The translations under genes were made by a program, and so were the position numbers. Positions 17,734-27,072 of a DNA stretch of 64,000 nt are shown here, in pieces. The first letter of the stretch is position 1. Each line of letters starts with the position of its first letter. The stretch comes from an uncultured Porphyromonadaceae bacterium (GTDB lineage Bacteria > Bacteroidota > Bacteroidia > Bacteroidales > UBA11471): assembly GCA_900547555.1 (NCBI GenBank), contig URHG01000003.1:59715-123714 (forward strand). Direction: 5' to 3'. The notes under the pieces were generated by a model. The model searched no databases. It had not been told where the DNA came from and was given only the letters and a program-made list of their open reading frames with translations.

Positions 17734-19830
17734 ATGAAAAAACTGATTTTCCTATTCGGCTTACTCTTGACCTTCGGTCTGGGCAAAGCGCAGATGCAAG
17801 ATCCGGTTCATTGGAAATTTTCGATGACCGACGTATCCAAGACAGAAAAAGAGTTACAATTCACCGCCAAAATCGATGACCATTGGCATGTCTACGGGTT
17901 GCATATCCCCGAAGACGGCCCCAACCCCACGACATTCACGTTTACATCTGTGGAAGGTGCGGAACTGGTAGGTGAGGTTACTTCTCCGTCGAAGTTGATC
18001 ACGAAATACGATGAAACATTCGGTATGGAACTCAACTGGTATGAAAAAGAGGTAACTTTCATTCAACGCATCAAACTGACCGGCGAAAACTTCACCGTAA
18101 AAGGTTATTTGCGTTATATGACTTGCGACGACCAGTCTTGTCTGCCCCCGACCAGTGAAGAATTCGAATTTACGGGAAAAGGTCTTTCGGCAGCCGATTT
18201 GGCAGCAACCGCCGCAAAAGCAGCACCGAAAAAAGAGGTAAAGAAAGAAACGGCAAAACCGGCTGAAAAAAAAAATAACGAACCGAAACAGAATGTAACC
18301 CAACCGGCAGAAAAAACGGCCGAAGCAGCCCAACCTGTCCAAGAAGCGGTTACAGCCGAAACAGTTCCTACCGCACAGACAGCAACCATCGATTTATGGA
18401 CACCCGTCATCGATAAACTGCAAGCCCGAGGAGAAACAACCACGACAACCGATACGTCGCTGTGGTTTCTCTTTTTTTCGGGATTCGTCGGCGGACTATT
18501 GGCCCTGCTCACTCCCTGTGTATGGCCCATGATTCCCATGACGGTGAGTTTTTTCCTGAAACGGTCCAACAACCGCAACCGATCTATACGAGACGCCATT
18601 ATTTACGGTCTCGCCATCATTATCATTTATGTAGGACTGGGCTTGCTTATTACGGCCATCTTCGGAGCCAGCGCATTGAACAGTTTAGCGACCAATGCCG
18701 TATTCAATATTCTGTTCTTTGCTCTTTTGGTGGTATTCGCCATCTCTTTCTTCGGAGCTTTCGAACTGACACTTCCAGCGTCTTGGACAACCAAACTCGA
18801 CAGTAAAGCCGACTCGACAAGCGGATTGTTGAGTATTTTCTTCATGGCCTTTACTTTGGCTTTGGTTTCGTTCTCCTGTACAGGTCCTATCATCGGAACA
18901 TTGCTGGTGCAAGCTGCTTCTATGGGAGTCGCCATCGGCCCGGCTATCGGTATGTTCGGATTTGCTTTGGCTCTTGCCATACCTTTTGCCGTATTCGCCA
19001 TTTTCCCCTCGATGCTGCAATCATTGCCGCGTTCGGGCGGTTGGCTCAATTCGGTCAAAGTGGTTCTCGCATTCCTTGAACTGGCTTTTGCCCTCAAATT
19101 CCTCTCGGTGGCCGACCTTGCTTACGGCTGGCATATCCTCGACCGCGAAGCATTCGTAGCATTGTGGATCATCATTTTTGCCTTGTTAGGTATTTACCTG
19201 TTGGGAAAACTCCGTTTCTCCCACGACAGCGAGAGCCAGCATGTCTCTGTTCCGCGTCTTTTCCTTGCCATGATTTCATTGGCATTCGCCCTCTACATGG
19301 TTCCCGGCTTGTGGGGAGCTCCGTTGAAAGCCATCAGTGCCTTCGCTCCGCCGTTGTCGACTCAGGATTTCAATCTCTATAAAGACGAAGTACACGCCGC
19401 TTTCATGGACTATGATGAGGGTATGGCTTACGCCAAGAAAGTAAACAAACCCGTCCTCGTCGATTTCTCGGGCTACGGTTGTGTGAACTGTCGTAAAATG
19501 GAAGCTGCCGTATGGACCGACCCGGCCGTAAAAGACATTATCGAAAACGATTATGTACTCATTACCCTCATGGTCGACGATAAAGAATCTCTTCCCGAGC
19601 CTATCAAAATAGAAGAGTATGGCAAGACCCGGACTCTTTATACCGTAGGTGATCGTTGGAGTTATCTGCAACGACATAAGTTCGGTGCAAATGCGCAACC
19701 GTTCTATGTGTTGCTCGATACGAAAGGCGAACCCGTAGGTCCATCTTACTCTTACAAAGAAGATATTCCCGCCTACCTCGAATTCTTGAAAAACGGTCTG
19801 AAAGTCTTCGACAGCGAAAATAAACGTTGA
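17734..19830 (+). CDS. dsbD: Thiol:disulfide interchange protein DsbD
   Basis: A 698-aa inner-membrane reductant conduit. After a signal peptide comes the periplasmic N-terminal domain, with its Cys pair in MTCDDQSCLPP (about residues 131-136), and an Ala/Lys/Pro-rich linker. The eight-helix core follows, with the two membrane cysteines in LLTPCVWPMIPM and SFSCTGPIIGTLL. The C-terminal thioredoxin domain has the CVNC active site (DFSGYGCVNCRKME). It carries electrons from cytosolic thioredoxin to periplasmic disulfide isomerases or cytochrome c maturation. Complete, monocistronic, with a long terminator behind it. Confidence 0.95.
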   Translation: MKKLIFLFGLLLTFGLGKAQMQDPVHWKFSMTDVSKTEKELQFTAKIDDHWHVYGLHIPEDGPNPTTFTFTSVEGAELVGEVTSPSKLITKYDETFGMELNWYEKEVTFIQRIKLTGENFTVKGYLRYMTCDDQSCLPPTSEEFEFTGKGLSAADLAATAAKAAPKKEVKKETAKPAEKKNNEPKQNVTQPAEKTAEAAQPVQEAVTAETVPTAQTATIDLWTPVIDKLQARGETTTTTDTSLWFLFFSGFVGGLLALLTPCVWPMIPMTVSFFLKRSNNRNRSIRDAIIYGLAIIIIYVGLGLLITAIFGASALNSLATNAVFNILFFALLVVFAISFFGAFELTLPASWTTKLDSKADSTSGLLSIFFMAFTLALVSFSCTGPIIGTLLVQAASMGVAIGPAIGMFGFALALAIPFAVFAIFPSMLQSLPRSGGWLNSVKVVLAFLELAFALKFLSVADLAYGWHILDREAFVALWIIIFALLGIYLLGKLRFSHDSESQHVSVPRLFLAMISLAFALYMVPGLWGAPLKAISAFAPPLSTQDFNLYKDEVHAAFMDYDEGMAYAKKVNKPVLVDFSGYGCVNCRKMEAAVWTDPAVKDIIENDYVLITLMVDDKESLPEPIKIEEYGKTRTLYTVGDRWSYLQRHKFGANAQPFYVLLDTKGEPVGPSYSYKEDIPAYLEFLKNGLKVFDSENKR

Positions 19831-19845
19831 TGACATATTAGGGAC

Positions 19846-19893
19846 AAAAAACAGAGGGCGTCGCTCAAAAGTTGAGCGACGCCCTCTGTTTTT
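19846..19893. terminator. Bidirectional terminator between dsbD and folA
   Basis: Perfect stem of 22 bp from AAAAACAGAGGGCGTCGCTC to its complement, with a 4-nt loop. A runs lie on the left and T runs on the right, so it can stop both convergent transcripts. Confidence 0.93.
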
Positions 19894-19911
19894 ATAAAAG
19901 ATTATTTCTAT

Positions 19912-20406
19912 CTAAATCCGTTCGTAAACAACAAACGAGTAGGGATAAGCATGCCGGTCGTCCGCCGGAAAATCTTCCCTACCGACTTCTTTCCATATCC
20001 TCAAATCGATTTCGGGAAAAAACGTATCGGCGTCGGGGAAGTCATGGTGTATCTCGGTAATATACAACCGGCCTGCATCGGCGATAGACTGATTATAAAG
20101 AGTCGCCCCTCCTATAATAAAAAGTTCTTCTTCTCCCCGCTCCTCGGCCAATGCCTCAGACAGCGACGAGAAAGCAGAAACCGTAGACGGTAATAACTCG
20201 GGACGGGACGAAAGCACGATGTTTTTACGACGAGGCAACGGCCCGGCGGGGAGAGATTCGAAGGTATGCCGCCCCATAATAATGGTATGATCGACCGTGA
20301 GAGCCTTGAAGTGCTTCAAGTCATTGGGAAGGTGGCATAACAAGTCATTGTCCTTGCCGATTGCCCAGTTATCGGCAACGGCCGCTATCAAAGAAAGATT
20401 TTTCAT
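19912..20406 (-). CDS. folA: Dihydrofolate reductase
   Basis: A 164-aa DHFR that reduces dihydrofolate to tetrahydrofolate with NADPH. Visible family residues: NLSLIAAVADNWAIGKDNDL at the N-terminus, HLPNDLKHFK with the substrate-binding Asp in the usual position, IIMGRHTFESLP, and the nucleotide-binding IIGGATLYNQ. It follows thyA by 11 bp, the usual pairing because ThyA produces the dihydrofolate that FolA recycles. Confidence 0.97.
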   Translation of the reverse strand: MKNLSLIAAVADNWAIGKDNDLLCHLPNDLKHFKALTVDHTIIMGRHTFESLPAGPLPRRKNIVLSSRPELLPSTVSAFSSLSEALAEERGEEELFIIGGATLYNQSIADAGRLYITEIHHDFPDADTFFPEIDLRIWKEVGREDFPADDRHAYPYSFVVYERI

Positions 20407-20417
20407 ACAGGCTGGGA

Positions 20418-21212
20418 TTATACGGCTACGACACCTTTGATATGAGAGTGCGGATCATAACCGGTGAGTGTGAAATCTTCGTAGCGGAAATCGAATATCG
20501 ACTTCACTTCGGAGTTGATAATCATTTGCGGCAAAGCCCTCGGCTCCCGTGTAAGTTGCAAATGTACCTGTTCGAGATGGTTTTTATAAATATGTGCATC
20601 ACCGAGCGTGTGCACAAAATCGCCAGCTTTCAGCCCGGTTACTTGCGCCATCATCATAAGCAGCAAAGCATACGACGCAATGTTGAACGGTACACCTAGA
20701 AAAATATCGGCACTCCGCTGATAAAGCTGTAAACTAAGTCGCCCGTCGGCCACGTAAAACTGAAAAAAAGCATGGCAAGGAGGAAGATTCATATTCCCCA
20801 AATCGGCGACATTCCACGAACTCACGATAATCCTCCGCGAATCGGGATTGTGTTTTATCGTCTCTACCGCTTCCGAAATCTGGTCGATATACCCACCGTT
20901 ATAATCGGGCCACGAACGCCACTGATAGCCGTAAATATGACCTAAATCTCCGTTAGCGTCGGCCCATTCGTTCCAAATACGCACGCCGTTATCTTGCAAG
21001 TACTTTACATTGGTATCTCCTTTGAGAAACCAAAGCAGCTCGTGAATAATCGATTTCAGGTGCAACTTCTTGGTCGTCAACAGCGGAAAGCCTTTTTCGA
21101 GGTCGAATCGCATCTGATGCCCGAATATGCTGATAGTTCCCGTTCCGGTCCGATCCGATTTTTCGACTCCTTCATCGAGAACCCGTTGCAAAAGGTCGAG
21201 ATATTGTTTCAT
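20418..21212 (-). CDS. thyA: Thymidylate synthase
   Basis: A 264-aa ThyA, the same length as the Escherichia coli enzyme. It methylates dUMP with methylenetetrahydrofolate. The catalytic Cys lies in LPPCHAFFQFYV. The dUMP-binding QRSADIFLGVPFNIASYA and the start MKQYLDLLQRVLDEG are clear. First gene of the thyA-folA unit; the next upstream gene, rsgA, ends 15 bp before it and may be co-transcribed. Confidence 0.98.
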   Translation of the reverse strand: MKQYLDLLQRVLDEGVEKSDRTGTGTISIFGHQMRFDLEKGFPLLTTKKLHLKSIIHELLWFLKGDTNVKYLQDNGVRIWNEWADANGDLGHIYGYQWRSWPDYNGGYIDQISEAVETIKHNPDSRRIIVSSWNVADLGNMNLPPCHAFFQFYVADGRLSLQLYQRSADIFLGVPFNIASYALLLMMMAQVTGLKAGDFVHTLGDAHIYKNHLEQVHLQLTREPRALPQMIINSEVKSIFDFRYEDFTLTGYDPHSHIKGVVAV

Positions 21213-21227
21213 AGATATATAATATAA

Positions 21228-22169
21228 TTAGTAGCCCGAACGATATTTTCCCTCGGTACTGTCGTCGATAATACTCAAATAACTTGCATAGCGGGACTCG
21301 CTGATGCGATGTTCTTCCAATGCTTTCAATACGGCACACCCCGGTTCATGGCGATGGGTACAATTTCCGAAACGGCAATCGCTGGAAAATTTAAAAATTT
21401 CGGGAAAGAAATGCGCGACTTCCTCGGGTGCGAAATCGATTGTCCCAAACCCCTTGACTCCCGGCGTATCTATTATATATCCACCACCGGGCAAGGGAAA
21501 CATCTCCGAAAATGTCGTCGTGTGCATACCCTTATGGTGGGACTGCGAAATCGCTCCGGTCTTCAAGTTGAGTCCGGGCAAAATAAGATTGATAAGCGAA
21601 GACTTTCCAACCCCCGAATTGCCGGCAACCAAAGAAACTTTATCGTGCAGCAATTCCCGCAGGCTATCTATTCCCTCTCCCGTAACAGCCGACACTACCA
21701 AACACCCATAACCGATATATGTGTACAAATCGATGATACCGTGCAACAAATCGGTATCATCTTCGTCATAAAGATCGATCTTGTTGAAGACGAGTTTCAC
21801 CGGTATGCGATAAGCCTCGGCCGTAGCAAGAAATCGATCGATAAACACGAGACTGGTCTGCGGGTGATTGACCGTAACGACAAGCAGTGCCTGATCGATA
21901 TTGGCTGCAAGGATATGCGACTCCTTCGAAAGATTCGATGCCTTGCGTATGATGTAATTCTCCCGCTCGTCGATAGAGACGATAAACGCCGTCCCTTCAC
22001 GGTTCTCCTCGATGCTCACCCGGTCGCCCACAGCAACAGGATTGGTGCTACGAATCCCTTTGAGACGAAAGTTTCCTTTGATTTTGCACTCGACAAGCGC
22101 ACCGTCATCGGTTTTCACCTGATACCAGCTACCTGTATTTTTTATGACCAACCCGTGCCGCATCTGCAT
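21228..22169 (-). CDS. rsgA: Ribosome small subunit-dependent GTPase A
   Basis: A 313-aa circularly permuted GTPase that helps late 30S subunit maturation. An N-terminal OB fold (GLVIKNTGSWYQV) is followed by the permuted GTPase motifs: FNKIDLYDED (G4), then GNSGVGKSSLINLI (G1) and DTPGVKGFG (G3). The C-terminal zinc finger is CRFGNCTHRHEPGC. A second ATG two codons in (MRHGLV) is an equally likely start. Probably the first gene of rsgA-thyA-folA, since a terminator separates it from frr. Confidence 0.95.
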   Translation of the reverse strand: MQMRHGLVIKNTGSWYQVKTDDGALVECKIKGNFRLKGIRSTNPVAVGDRVSIEENREGTAFIVSIDERENYIIRKASNLSKESHILAANIDQALLVVTVNHPQTSLVFIDRFLATAEAYRIPVKLVFNKIDLYDEDDTDLLHGIIDLYTYIGYGCLVVSAVTGEGIDSLRELLHDKVSLVAGNSGVGKSSLINLILPGLNLKTGAISQSHHKGMHTTTFSEMFPLPGGGYIIDTPGVKGFGTIDFAPEEVAHFFPEIFKFSSDCRFGNCTHRHEPGCAVLKALEEHRISESRYASYLSIIDDSTEGKYRSGY

Positions 22170-22180
22170 TGTTTTTCAAC

Positions 22181-22220
22181 AAAAAGAGAGGATCCGCCCC
22201 CGGCGGGAGTGATTCCTCTC
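22181..22220 (-). terminator. Terminator of the pyrH-frr unit
   Basis: On the minus strand GAGAGGA pairs with TCCTCTC around a GC-rich inner stem, then TTTTT. It lies 28 bp past the frr stop and just before rsgA. Confidence 0.75.
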
Positions 22221-22247
22221 TCATAATTCTTTGTTATATCGGATTCT

Positions 22248-22808
22248 TTATACGGTAAGAATTTCTTTTTCTTTCGCAGCAAAAATCTCATCGATCTTTT
22301 TGATATAGCGATCATGCACCTTTTGGACTTCGTTTTCACCGTCTTTTTCCACATCTTCGGGCATACCGTCCTTGATCGCTTTCTTCAAACCGTCAATGGC
22401 ATCGCGGCGGGCATTACGCACGCTTACTTTGGCATTTTCGGCCTCTTGTTTGGCTTGTTTCACCAACGATTTACGCCGTTCCTCGGTAAGAGGCGGCATA
22501 CGCAAGAAAATCACCTCACCGTTGTTTTCGGGTGTAATACCGATTTCGGAATTTTGCAAGGCCTTTTCTATTTCCTTGAACATCGGCTTTTCCCACGGTT
22601 GTATGGTTATCGTCTTGGCATCGGGAGTAGATATGGTCGCCACGTTGCTGAGAGCAACCATACTGCCGTAATACTCGACGCGGATCTGGTCCAAAATACG
22701 GGGATTGGCTTTTCCTGCCCGTATCGAAGCCAAGGCTTCATCGAGGAAAGCGACGCTGAGGTTCATTTTATCCTCGGCTTCACTGATATAAGTTTTGACA
22801 TCATTCAT
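22248..22808 (-). CDS. frr: Ribosome recycling factor
   Basis: A 186-aa RRF that splits the post-termination ribosome with EF-G. Typical segments: the MNDVKTYISEAEDKMNLSV start, LASIRAGKANPRILDQIRVEY, YYGSMVALSNVATIS, and EERRKSLVKQAKQEAENAKV. The ATG at 22808 is preferred over an upstream in-frame one, because it matches the family start. Lies 75 bp behind pyrH in the same direction, the common pyrH-frr arrangement. Confidence 0.97.
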   Translation of the reverse strand: MNDVKTYISEAEDKMNLSVAFLDEALASIRAGKANPRILDQIRVEYYGSMVALSNVATISTPDAKTITIQPWEKPMFKEIEKALQNSEIGITPENNGEVIFLRMPPLTEERRKSLVKQAKQEAENAKVSVRNARRDAIDGLKKAIKDGMPEDVEKDGENEVQKVHDRYIKKIDEIFAAKEKEILTV

Positions 22809-22883
22809 AGTACTGGGTATTTTTGTGTTTCGAGATAGCAAAGATAAACGATTTTATCGAATTGACAACGATACGCCGACAAA

Positions 22884-23594
22884 TCAATATACAAGAGTTC
22901 CTATGTTTTCTCCTGTCATCACCTTTTTGAGATTCCCGACCGTATCCATATCGAAGACGATAATAGGCAGATTGTTCTCCTTGCAAAGCGTAGTCGCCGT
23001 GAGATCCATTACTTTCAGTCCCCGGTTATATATTTCGTCATACGAGATTTTATCGAACTTCGTCGCGGAAGGGTCTTTCTCGGGATCGGCCGTGTAGATG
23101 CCGTCGACCCGTGTACCTTTAAGCATAACATCGGCCCCGACCTCGATTCCCCGCAAGGCCGAAGCGGTATCGGTTGTAAAAAACGGATTTCCCGTTCCGC
23201 CCGAGATAATGGAGATTTCTCCCCGTTCGAGCGAATCGATGGCGCGGGCCGGACTGTAATGCTCGCCTATGGGGTGCATAGGCACTGCGGTATAAACCCG
23301 AGCCTTCTGCCCTACCGATTCGAGTGCAGAACTCAATGCCAAACTGTTGATAACCGTAGCCAACATGCCCATTTGGTCGCCTTTCACCCGATCGAATCCA
23401 CGCGAAGCTCCGCTCAACCCTCGGAAAATATTTCCTCCGCCTATCACAATAGCGATTTCGATGCCAAGTGCGGCAATCTCTTTTATCTGGGCGGCATATT
23501 CCTGCAAACGCACTTCATCGATGCCGTATTGTTTTTTACCCATAAGGCTTTCGCCACTGAGTTTCAAAAGAATTCTCTTGTACTGCTGTGCCAT
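22884..23594 (-). CDS. pyrH: UMP kinase
   Basis: A 236-aa bacterial hexameric UMP kinase of the amino-acid kinase fold; it makes UDP from UMP. Visible motifs: YKRILLKLSGESLMG, IVIGGGNIFRG, the TGNPFFTTDTASALR loop, and GADVMLKGTRVDGIYTADP. The start at 23594 (MAQQYKR) fits the family; an upstream in-frame ATG overlaps the promoter and is rejected. A near-perfect promoter lies just upstream. Confidence 0.97.
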   Translation of the reverse strand: MAQQYKRILLKLSGESLMGKKQYGIDEVRLQEYAAQIKEIAALGIEIAIVIGGGNIFRGLSGASRGFDRVKGDQMGMLATVINSLALSSALESVGQKARVYTAVPMHPIGEHYSPARAIDSLERGEISIISGGTGNPFFTTDTASALRGIEVGADVMLKGTRVDGIYTADPEKDPSATKFDKISYDEIYNRGLKVMDLTATTLCKENNLPIIVFDMDTVGNLKKVMTGENIGTLVY

Positions 23595-23618
23595 GATATT
23601 TGTTATTTTATCTAATTG

Positions 23619-23650
23619 CAAATATAGTGAAAGGAGAATGCAGAGGCAAA
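23619..23650 (-). promoter_or_regulatory. Consensus Bacteroidetes promoter of pyrH-frr
   Basis: On the minus strand: TTTG (23650-23647), 20 bp, TATATTTG (23626-23619). Both elements match the -33/-7 consensus exactly. Expected start of transcription is about 23612-23615, giving a leader of roughly 20 nt. Confidence 0.8.
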
Positions 23651-23726
23651 TGAAAACGGAGTTTTCAAATTTGATTCTGCCGAACCTCCATTATATTTTA
23701 CAAATATAGTGAGTAAAAAGGAGATT

Positions 23727-25040
23727 TTATTTTTTCAAACGCAAAACCTTCGGCGATAAAACCGTCTGCACAATTCCCCGGGAAAACAGATAGAGAATAA
23801 ACGCCAACCACAAAGCATGATTCCCGTATGCAGCACGTCCCCCCAAATAGGTAACAAAAAAAATCGATGAAGCTATAAACATGGAGATCAACATACCCCG
23901 CGTCGCCGTAGCACCGATATAGATACCGTCCCACATAAAAGCGGCAAAACCGACAATCGGGATAAGCAATGCCCAATAAAAATATTCATCGGCCGCTACA
24001 ATCACCGCTTTGTCATCGGTCAGCAACGACAAAAACGGTTCGCCCCCGGCAACATACAGAACGACAAAAAACAAGGACAAGCCGGCTCCCCATGCAAAAA
24101 TCTGTCGAACGGTACGATACAACAGCTTCTCATTCCGGGCACCGACATATTTCCCCGACAAGGCCTCTCCGGCATAAGCAAAACCGTCCATTACATACGA
24201 AAACAAAGTAAAGAACTGCATGAGCAATGTATTGACGGCCAGTACGACCTCACCTTGTGCAGCTCCCGCCGATGTGAAAAACATCATTACCGCCACCAAA
24301 CACAACGTGCGGAAAAAGATATCGCGATTGACCTTAAAAAAAATCATCATCGCTCTTTTCTGCAACAACGACGATCGCCAGTCGAGGCGCAAATGCAACG
24401 GTTTATAATAACGCTGCCAAAACCATACGGCCATACCCAACCCTGCATATTGCGCCGTAAGCGTACCGAAAGCGACTCCTTCTACTTTCAGCCCGAAAAC
24501 AAAAACCAACAAGAGACTTACCGCTATGTTGACAACATTCTGGGCAATGGCAATCCACATGGGAAAGCGGGAATTCTGCATACCGATGAACCAACCCGAA
24601 AAGGCGTAAAGTCCTAAAACAGCAGGAGCACCCCAAATACAGATACGGAAATAAAGAGTGGCCAATCGCTCAACCTCGGGCGTAGCCTCGATAAAGAGGA
24701 ATGCCATACGACAAAGCGGGTATTGTAAAACGATAAGTGCTATCGCCACCGAAAAACCCACACCGACGGAACGAACCAATAAACGGGTTACTTCATCGAG
24801 ATCGTGCCGGCCATAAGCCTGCGATGTCATACCGCTCGTACCCATTCGCAAAAATGCGAATATCCAGTAAAATATATTGAAAAGCATTCCTCCCACCGCT
24901 ATCGCACCGATATAAGCAGGAGCACCGAGATGGCCTACAATAGCGACATCTACAAGCCCCAACAACGGTACCGTGATATTAGAAACGATAGCCGGCAATG
25001 CTATATGCAAAATATTCTTATGCCCTTCGTTTATACCCAT
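23727..25040 (-). CDS. MATE family efflux transporter (DinF-like)
   Basis: A 437-aa inner-membrane protein with about twelve hydrophobic helices, starting GHKNILHIALPAIVSNITVP and carrying the family segments GLVDVAIVGHLG and GTSGMTSQAYGR. These place it in the DinF branch of MATE exporters, which use ion gradients to expel drugs or metabolites. It starts 2 bp after the stop of the metalloprotease gene and is the last gene of the YraN-to-MATE set. Substrate unknown. Confidence 0.9.
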   Translation of the reverse strand: MGINEGHKNILHIALPAIVSNITVPLLGLVDVAIVGHLGAPAYIGAIAVGGMLFNIFYWIFAFLRMGTSGMTSQAYGRHDLDEVTRLLVRSVGVGFSVAIALIVLQYPLCRMAFLFIEATPEVERLATLYFRICIWGAPAVLGLYAFSGWFIGMQNSRFPMWIAIAQNVVNIAVSLLLVFVFGLKVEGVAFGTLTAQYAGLGMAVWFWQRYYKPLHLRLDWRSSLLQKRAMMIFFKVNRDIFFRTLCLVAVMMFFTSAGAAQGEVVLAVNTLLMQFFTLFSYVMDGFAYAGEALSGKYVGARNEKLLYRTVRQIFAWGAGLSLFFVVLYVAGGEPFLSLLTDDKAVIVAADEYFYWALLIPIVGFAAFMWDGIYIGATATRGMLISMFIASSIFFVTYLGGRAAYGNHALWLAFILYLFSRGIVQTVLSPKVLRLKK

Positions 25041-25042
25041 GA

Positions 25043-26329
25043 CTACTTCATTGTTACAATGGGCAAATCGATAGGCCCGTCATGCAACATACTGCGTTGT
25101 ATTCGAGCATTCCTCTCGGTGGGGATCAACGGGCTATTACGCAATACATGGCGGACGCGCGAACGCTGATCGGGCGTGAACCGATTCTGATCGCCGTAAT
25201 TATAATCCATTACATTGACCGAAACAAATTGTTCGCCATTGCATCCTTCCCGCAAAATACAGGCTGCGGCATACTCTCCCGGCGAAAGATTTCCTCCCGC
25301 CCATGCCATGTAACGGAGATAATCCTCTCGATTGTAACTGGGTGTGTCTTCGCAATAATCGGAATCGATACATACGGATTCGCTACTGCTTTCGGAAAAA
25401 ACATGAAACAAGCCCAAATAATGCCCCAACTCATGCGGCAACGTAAAAAGCATAGCCGACTCGTAAGCGCACACACTATTTAAAGAAACAGAATAGGGAT
25501 ATAAAAGAGATGCCTGTGAGATATACGGATAATCTGTCAATGCCGTACCTTCGAGGTAAGCATCAACAGGGGTATAAGGGAAATGGGAAATACCCAACGT
25601 AACAGACGTTATATGGCCCTCTGTCATCTCTCCCGAAGCAAATTGGTACATGAATACATTGATATACCGATTGGGATCCCATAATAACGCAGCATATTTC
25701 CCGGAATTATCGGACATAAACACATCACAATCGATCTCATATTCATCCCGCTGCACATACTCCACGCCGGGTGCGGCAAGACTTTTCCCTCGGGGAGCCT
25801 CGGTTGCCGGCGTAAAACGCACGTTCAACTCCGCCCCGCCGTATTCACCGGCATAACAGAGATTTGCTGCTTCCAAAAGGTCGGCTAGACGTCCGGCATC
25901 GATATACTGCAAAGAATCGTTCCGATTATTGTACAACACATGGAAGACCACCGGAAGCACAATCGTCTCGGCCCCGTATTGCATAATCGTTATCGTGTGC
26001 CGGGTATCTTCCGATACGGCCTGCATCGTGCAACTACGCGACTCCTCCGCCCCATTGGGTGCGACATTCACCGTAATCGAGGTTTTTCCCCTACCCTCGG
26101 TCGTTGCGGGCACACACCACTCGGCAGCTCCGGAAAGAGACCATGCTTTGCGGCAAGGGATTTCCACGACAAGCTGATTTTTCCCCTCATCGACCGAATA
26201 GGATTTCTCCGATTTACGCTGTATGATTTCTTCATTGCTGCTGCAAGAGGGCAATAAAAAGAAAACAGCAACCACACAACTTACAAAAGGCAATCCAAAA
26301 GAAAAAAATTTTTTCATCATATCCTTCAT
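25043..26329 (-). CDS. BACON-domain zinc metalloprotease lipoprotein
   Basis: A 428-aa lipoprotein with lipobox FLLPSC (Cys29). Residues about 45-120 look like a BACON domain (IPCRKAWSLSGAAEWC ... ITIMQYGAE). The rest is a zincin protease: the extended zinc motif HELGHYLGLFH and the Met-turn VNVMDYNYGD mark it as a pappalysin-like (M43-type) metalloprotease. A run of Cys between the two zinc-region motifs (CIDSDYCED, CILREGC) suggests disulfides. Probably surface or periplasmic, degrading host or dietary protein. Its start overlaps the birA stop by 4 nt, implying translational coupling. Confidence 0.85.
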   Translation of the reverse strand: MKDMMKKFFSFGLPFVSCVVAVFFLLPSCSSNEEIIQRKSEKSYSVDEGKNQLVVEIPCRKAWSLSGAAEWCVPATTEGRGKTSITVNVAPNGAEESRSCTMQAVSEDTRHTITIMQYGAETIVLPVVFHVLYNNRNDSLQYIDAGRLADLLEAANLCYAGEYGGAELNVRFTPATEAPRGKSLAAPGVEYVQRDEYEIDCDVFMSDNSGKYAALLWDPNRYINVFMYQFASGEMTEGHITSVTLGISHFPYTPVDAYLEGTALTDYPYISQASLLYPYSVSLNSVCAYESAMLFTLPHELGHYLGLFHVFSESSSESVCIDSDYCEDTPSYNREDYLRYMAWAGGNLSPGEYAAACILREGCNGEQFVSVNVMDYNYGDQNRFTPDQRSRVRHVLRNSPLIPTERNARIQRSMLHDGPIDLPIVTMK

Positions 26330-27072
26330 AAAATATACCGTACTTCTTTAAAAACATAATTTCGTACTTCTCCCGTATCGGTACGCAACGACAAACGTCC
26401 GGAAGGTTCGACACCCACTACCTCGGCCCGAATCGGTTCTTGCGCAAGCACATCGAAATAGTCATGAAATCCTTTGCTGCGATACAAGGCCCTCATATAA
26501 GCAAGCGAGACAGACATGTCGTCGGCAGGAGAATATATCTCTACCGATGTAGTAATGGTATCGACAAGCTGCCCGAGCAGCATATTCCGGTCGACGGTAT
26601 GTCCCAATACCTGCGCCAGAGAAACAGGATTGGGGGCCGACGACAAAAAATGCGTCTGATTGACATTCACTCCGATTCCGACAACCGACAGTGCCACATC
26701 AGCGCCCTGCATATCATTTTCGATAAGTATTCCCACCAGCTTACGGTCGCGATAATAAATATCATTGGGCCATTTTATCGAAACATCGGGGATATAACGC
26801 CCCAACACTTCAACGATAGAAAGGGAAACAAGTTGGGAGAGAATAAACGAATGCACTGCCATCATACGCCGGGGACGCAACAGGATAGAGAATAAAAGAT
26901 TCTTTCCGCTTTGCGACTCCCACGAGTTCCCTTTCTGTCCCCGTCCGGCTGTTTGAAAATCCACGGCAACCACCGTACCGCTACACATATCGGGACACTC
27001 GACAAGCCGACGGCGAATCTCGGAATTCGTCGAATCGGTTTCGGGCAAATATATCATACGCTCATCGGTCAT
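26326..27072 (-). CDS. birA: Biotin--[acetyl-CoA-carboxylase] ligase
   Basis: A 248-aa biotin protein ligase without the N-terminal DNA-binding domain, so it only attaches biotin and does not repress transcription. Motifs: LPETDSTNSEIRR, the biotinyl-AMP loop GRGQKGNSWES, IKWPNDIYYRDRKLVGIL and GIGVNVNQ. The ATG at 27072 (MTDERMIYLPETDSTN) is chosen because it overlaps the upstream MmcQ stop by 4 nt and matches the family; a longer in-frame extension reaches 27228 but lies inside the neighbour. Confidence 0.93.
   Translation of the reverse strand: MTDERMIYLPETDSTNSEIRRRLVECPDMCSGTVVAVDFQTAGRGQKGNSWESQSGKNLLFSILLRPRRMMAVHSFILSQLVSLSIVEVLGRYIPDVSIKWPNDIYYRDRKLVGILIENDMQGADVALSVVGIGVNVNQTHFLSSAPNPVSLAQVLGHTVDRNMLLGQLVDTITTSVEIYSPADDMSVSLAYMRALYRSKGFHDYFDVLAQEPIRAEVVGVEPSGRLSLRTDTGEVRNYVFKEVRYIL

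Noticed and set aside
21309..22226. A 305-codon open frame opposite rsgA
   Set aside because: rsgA carries all GTPase and zinc motifs, so the opposite frame is an artefact.
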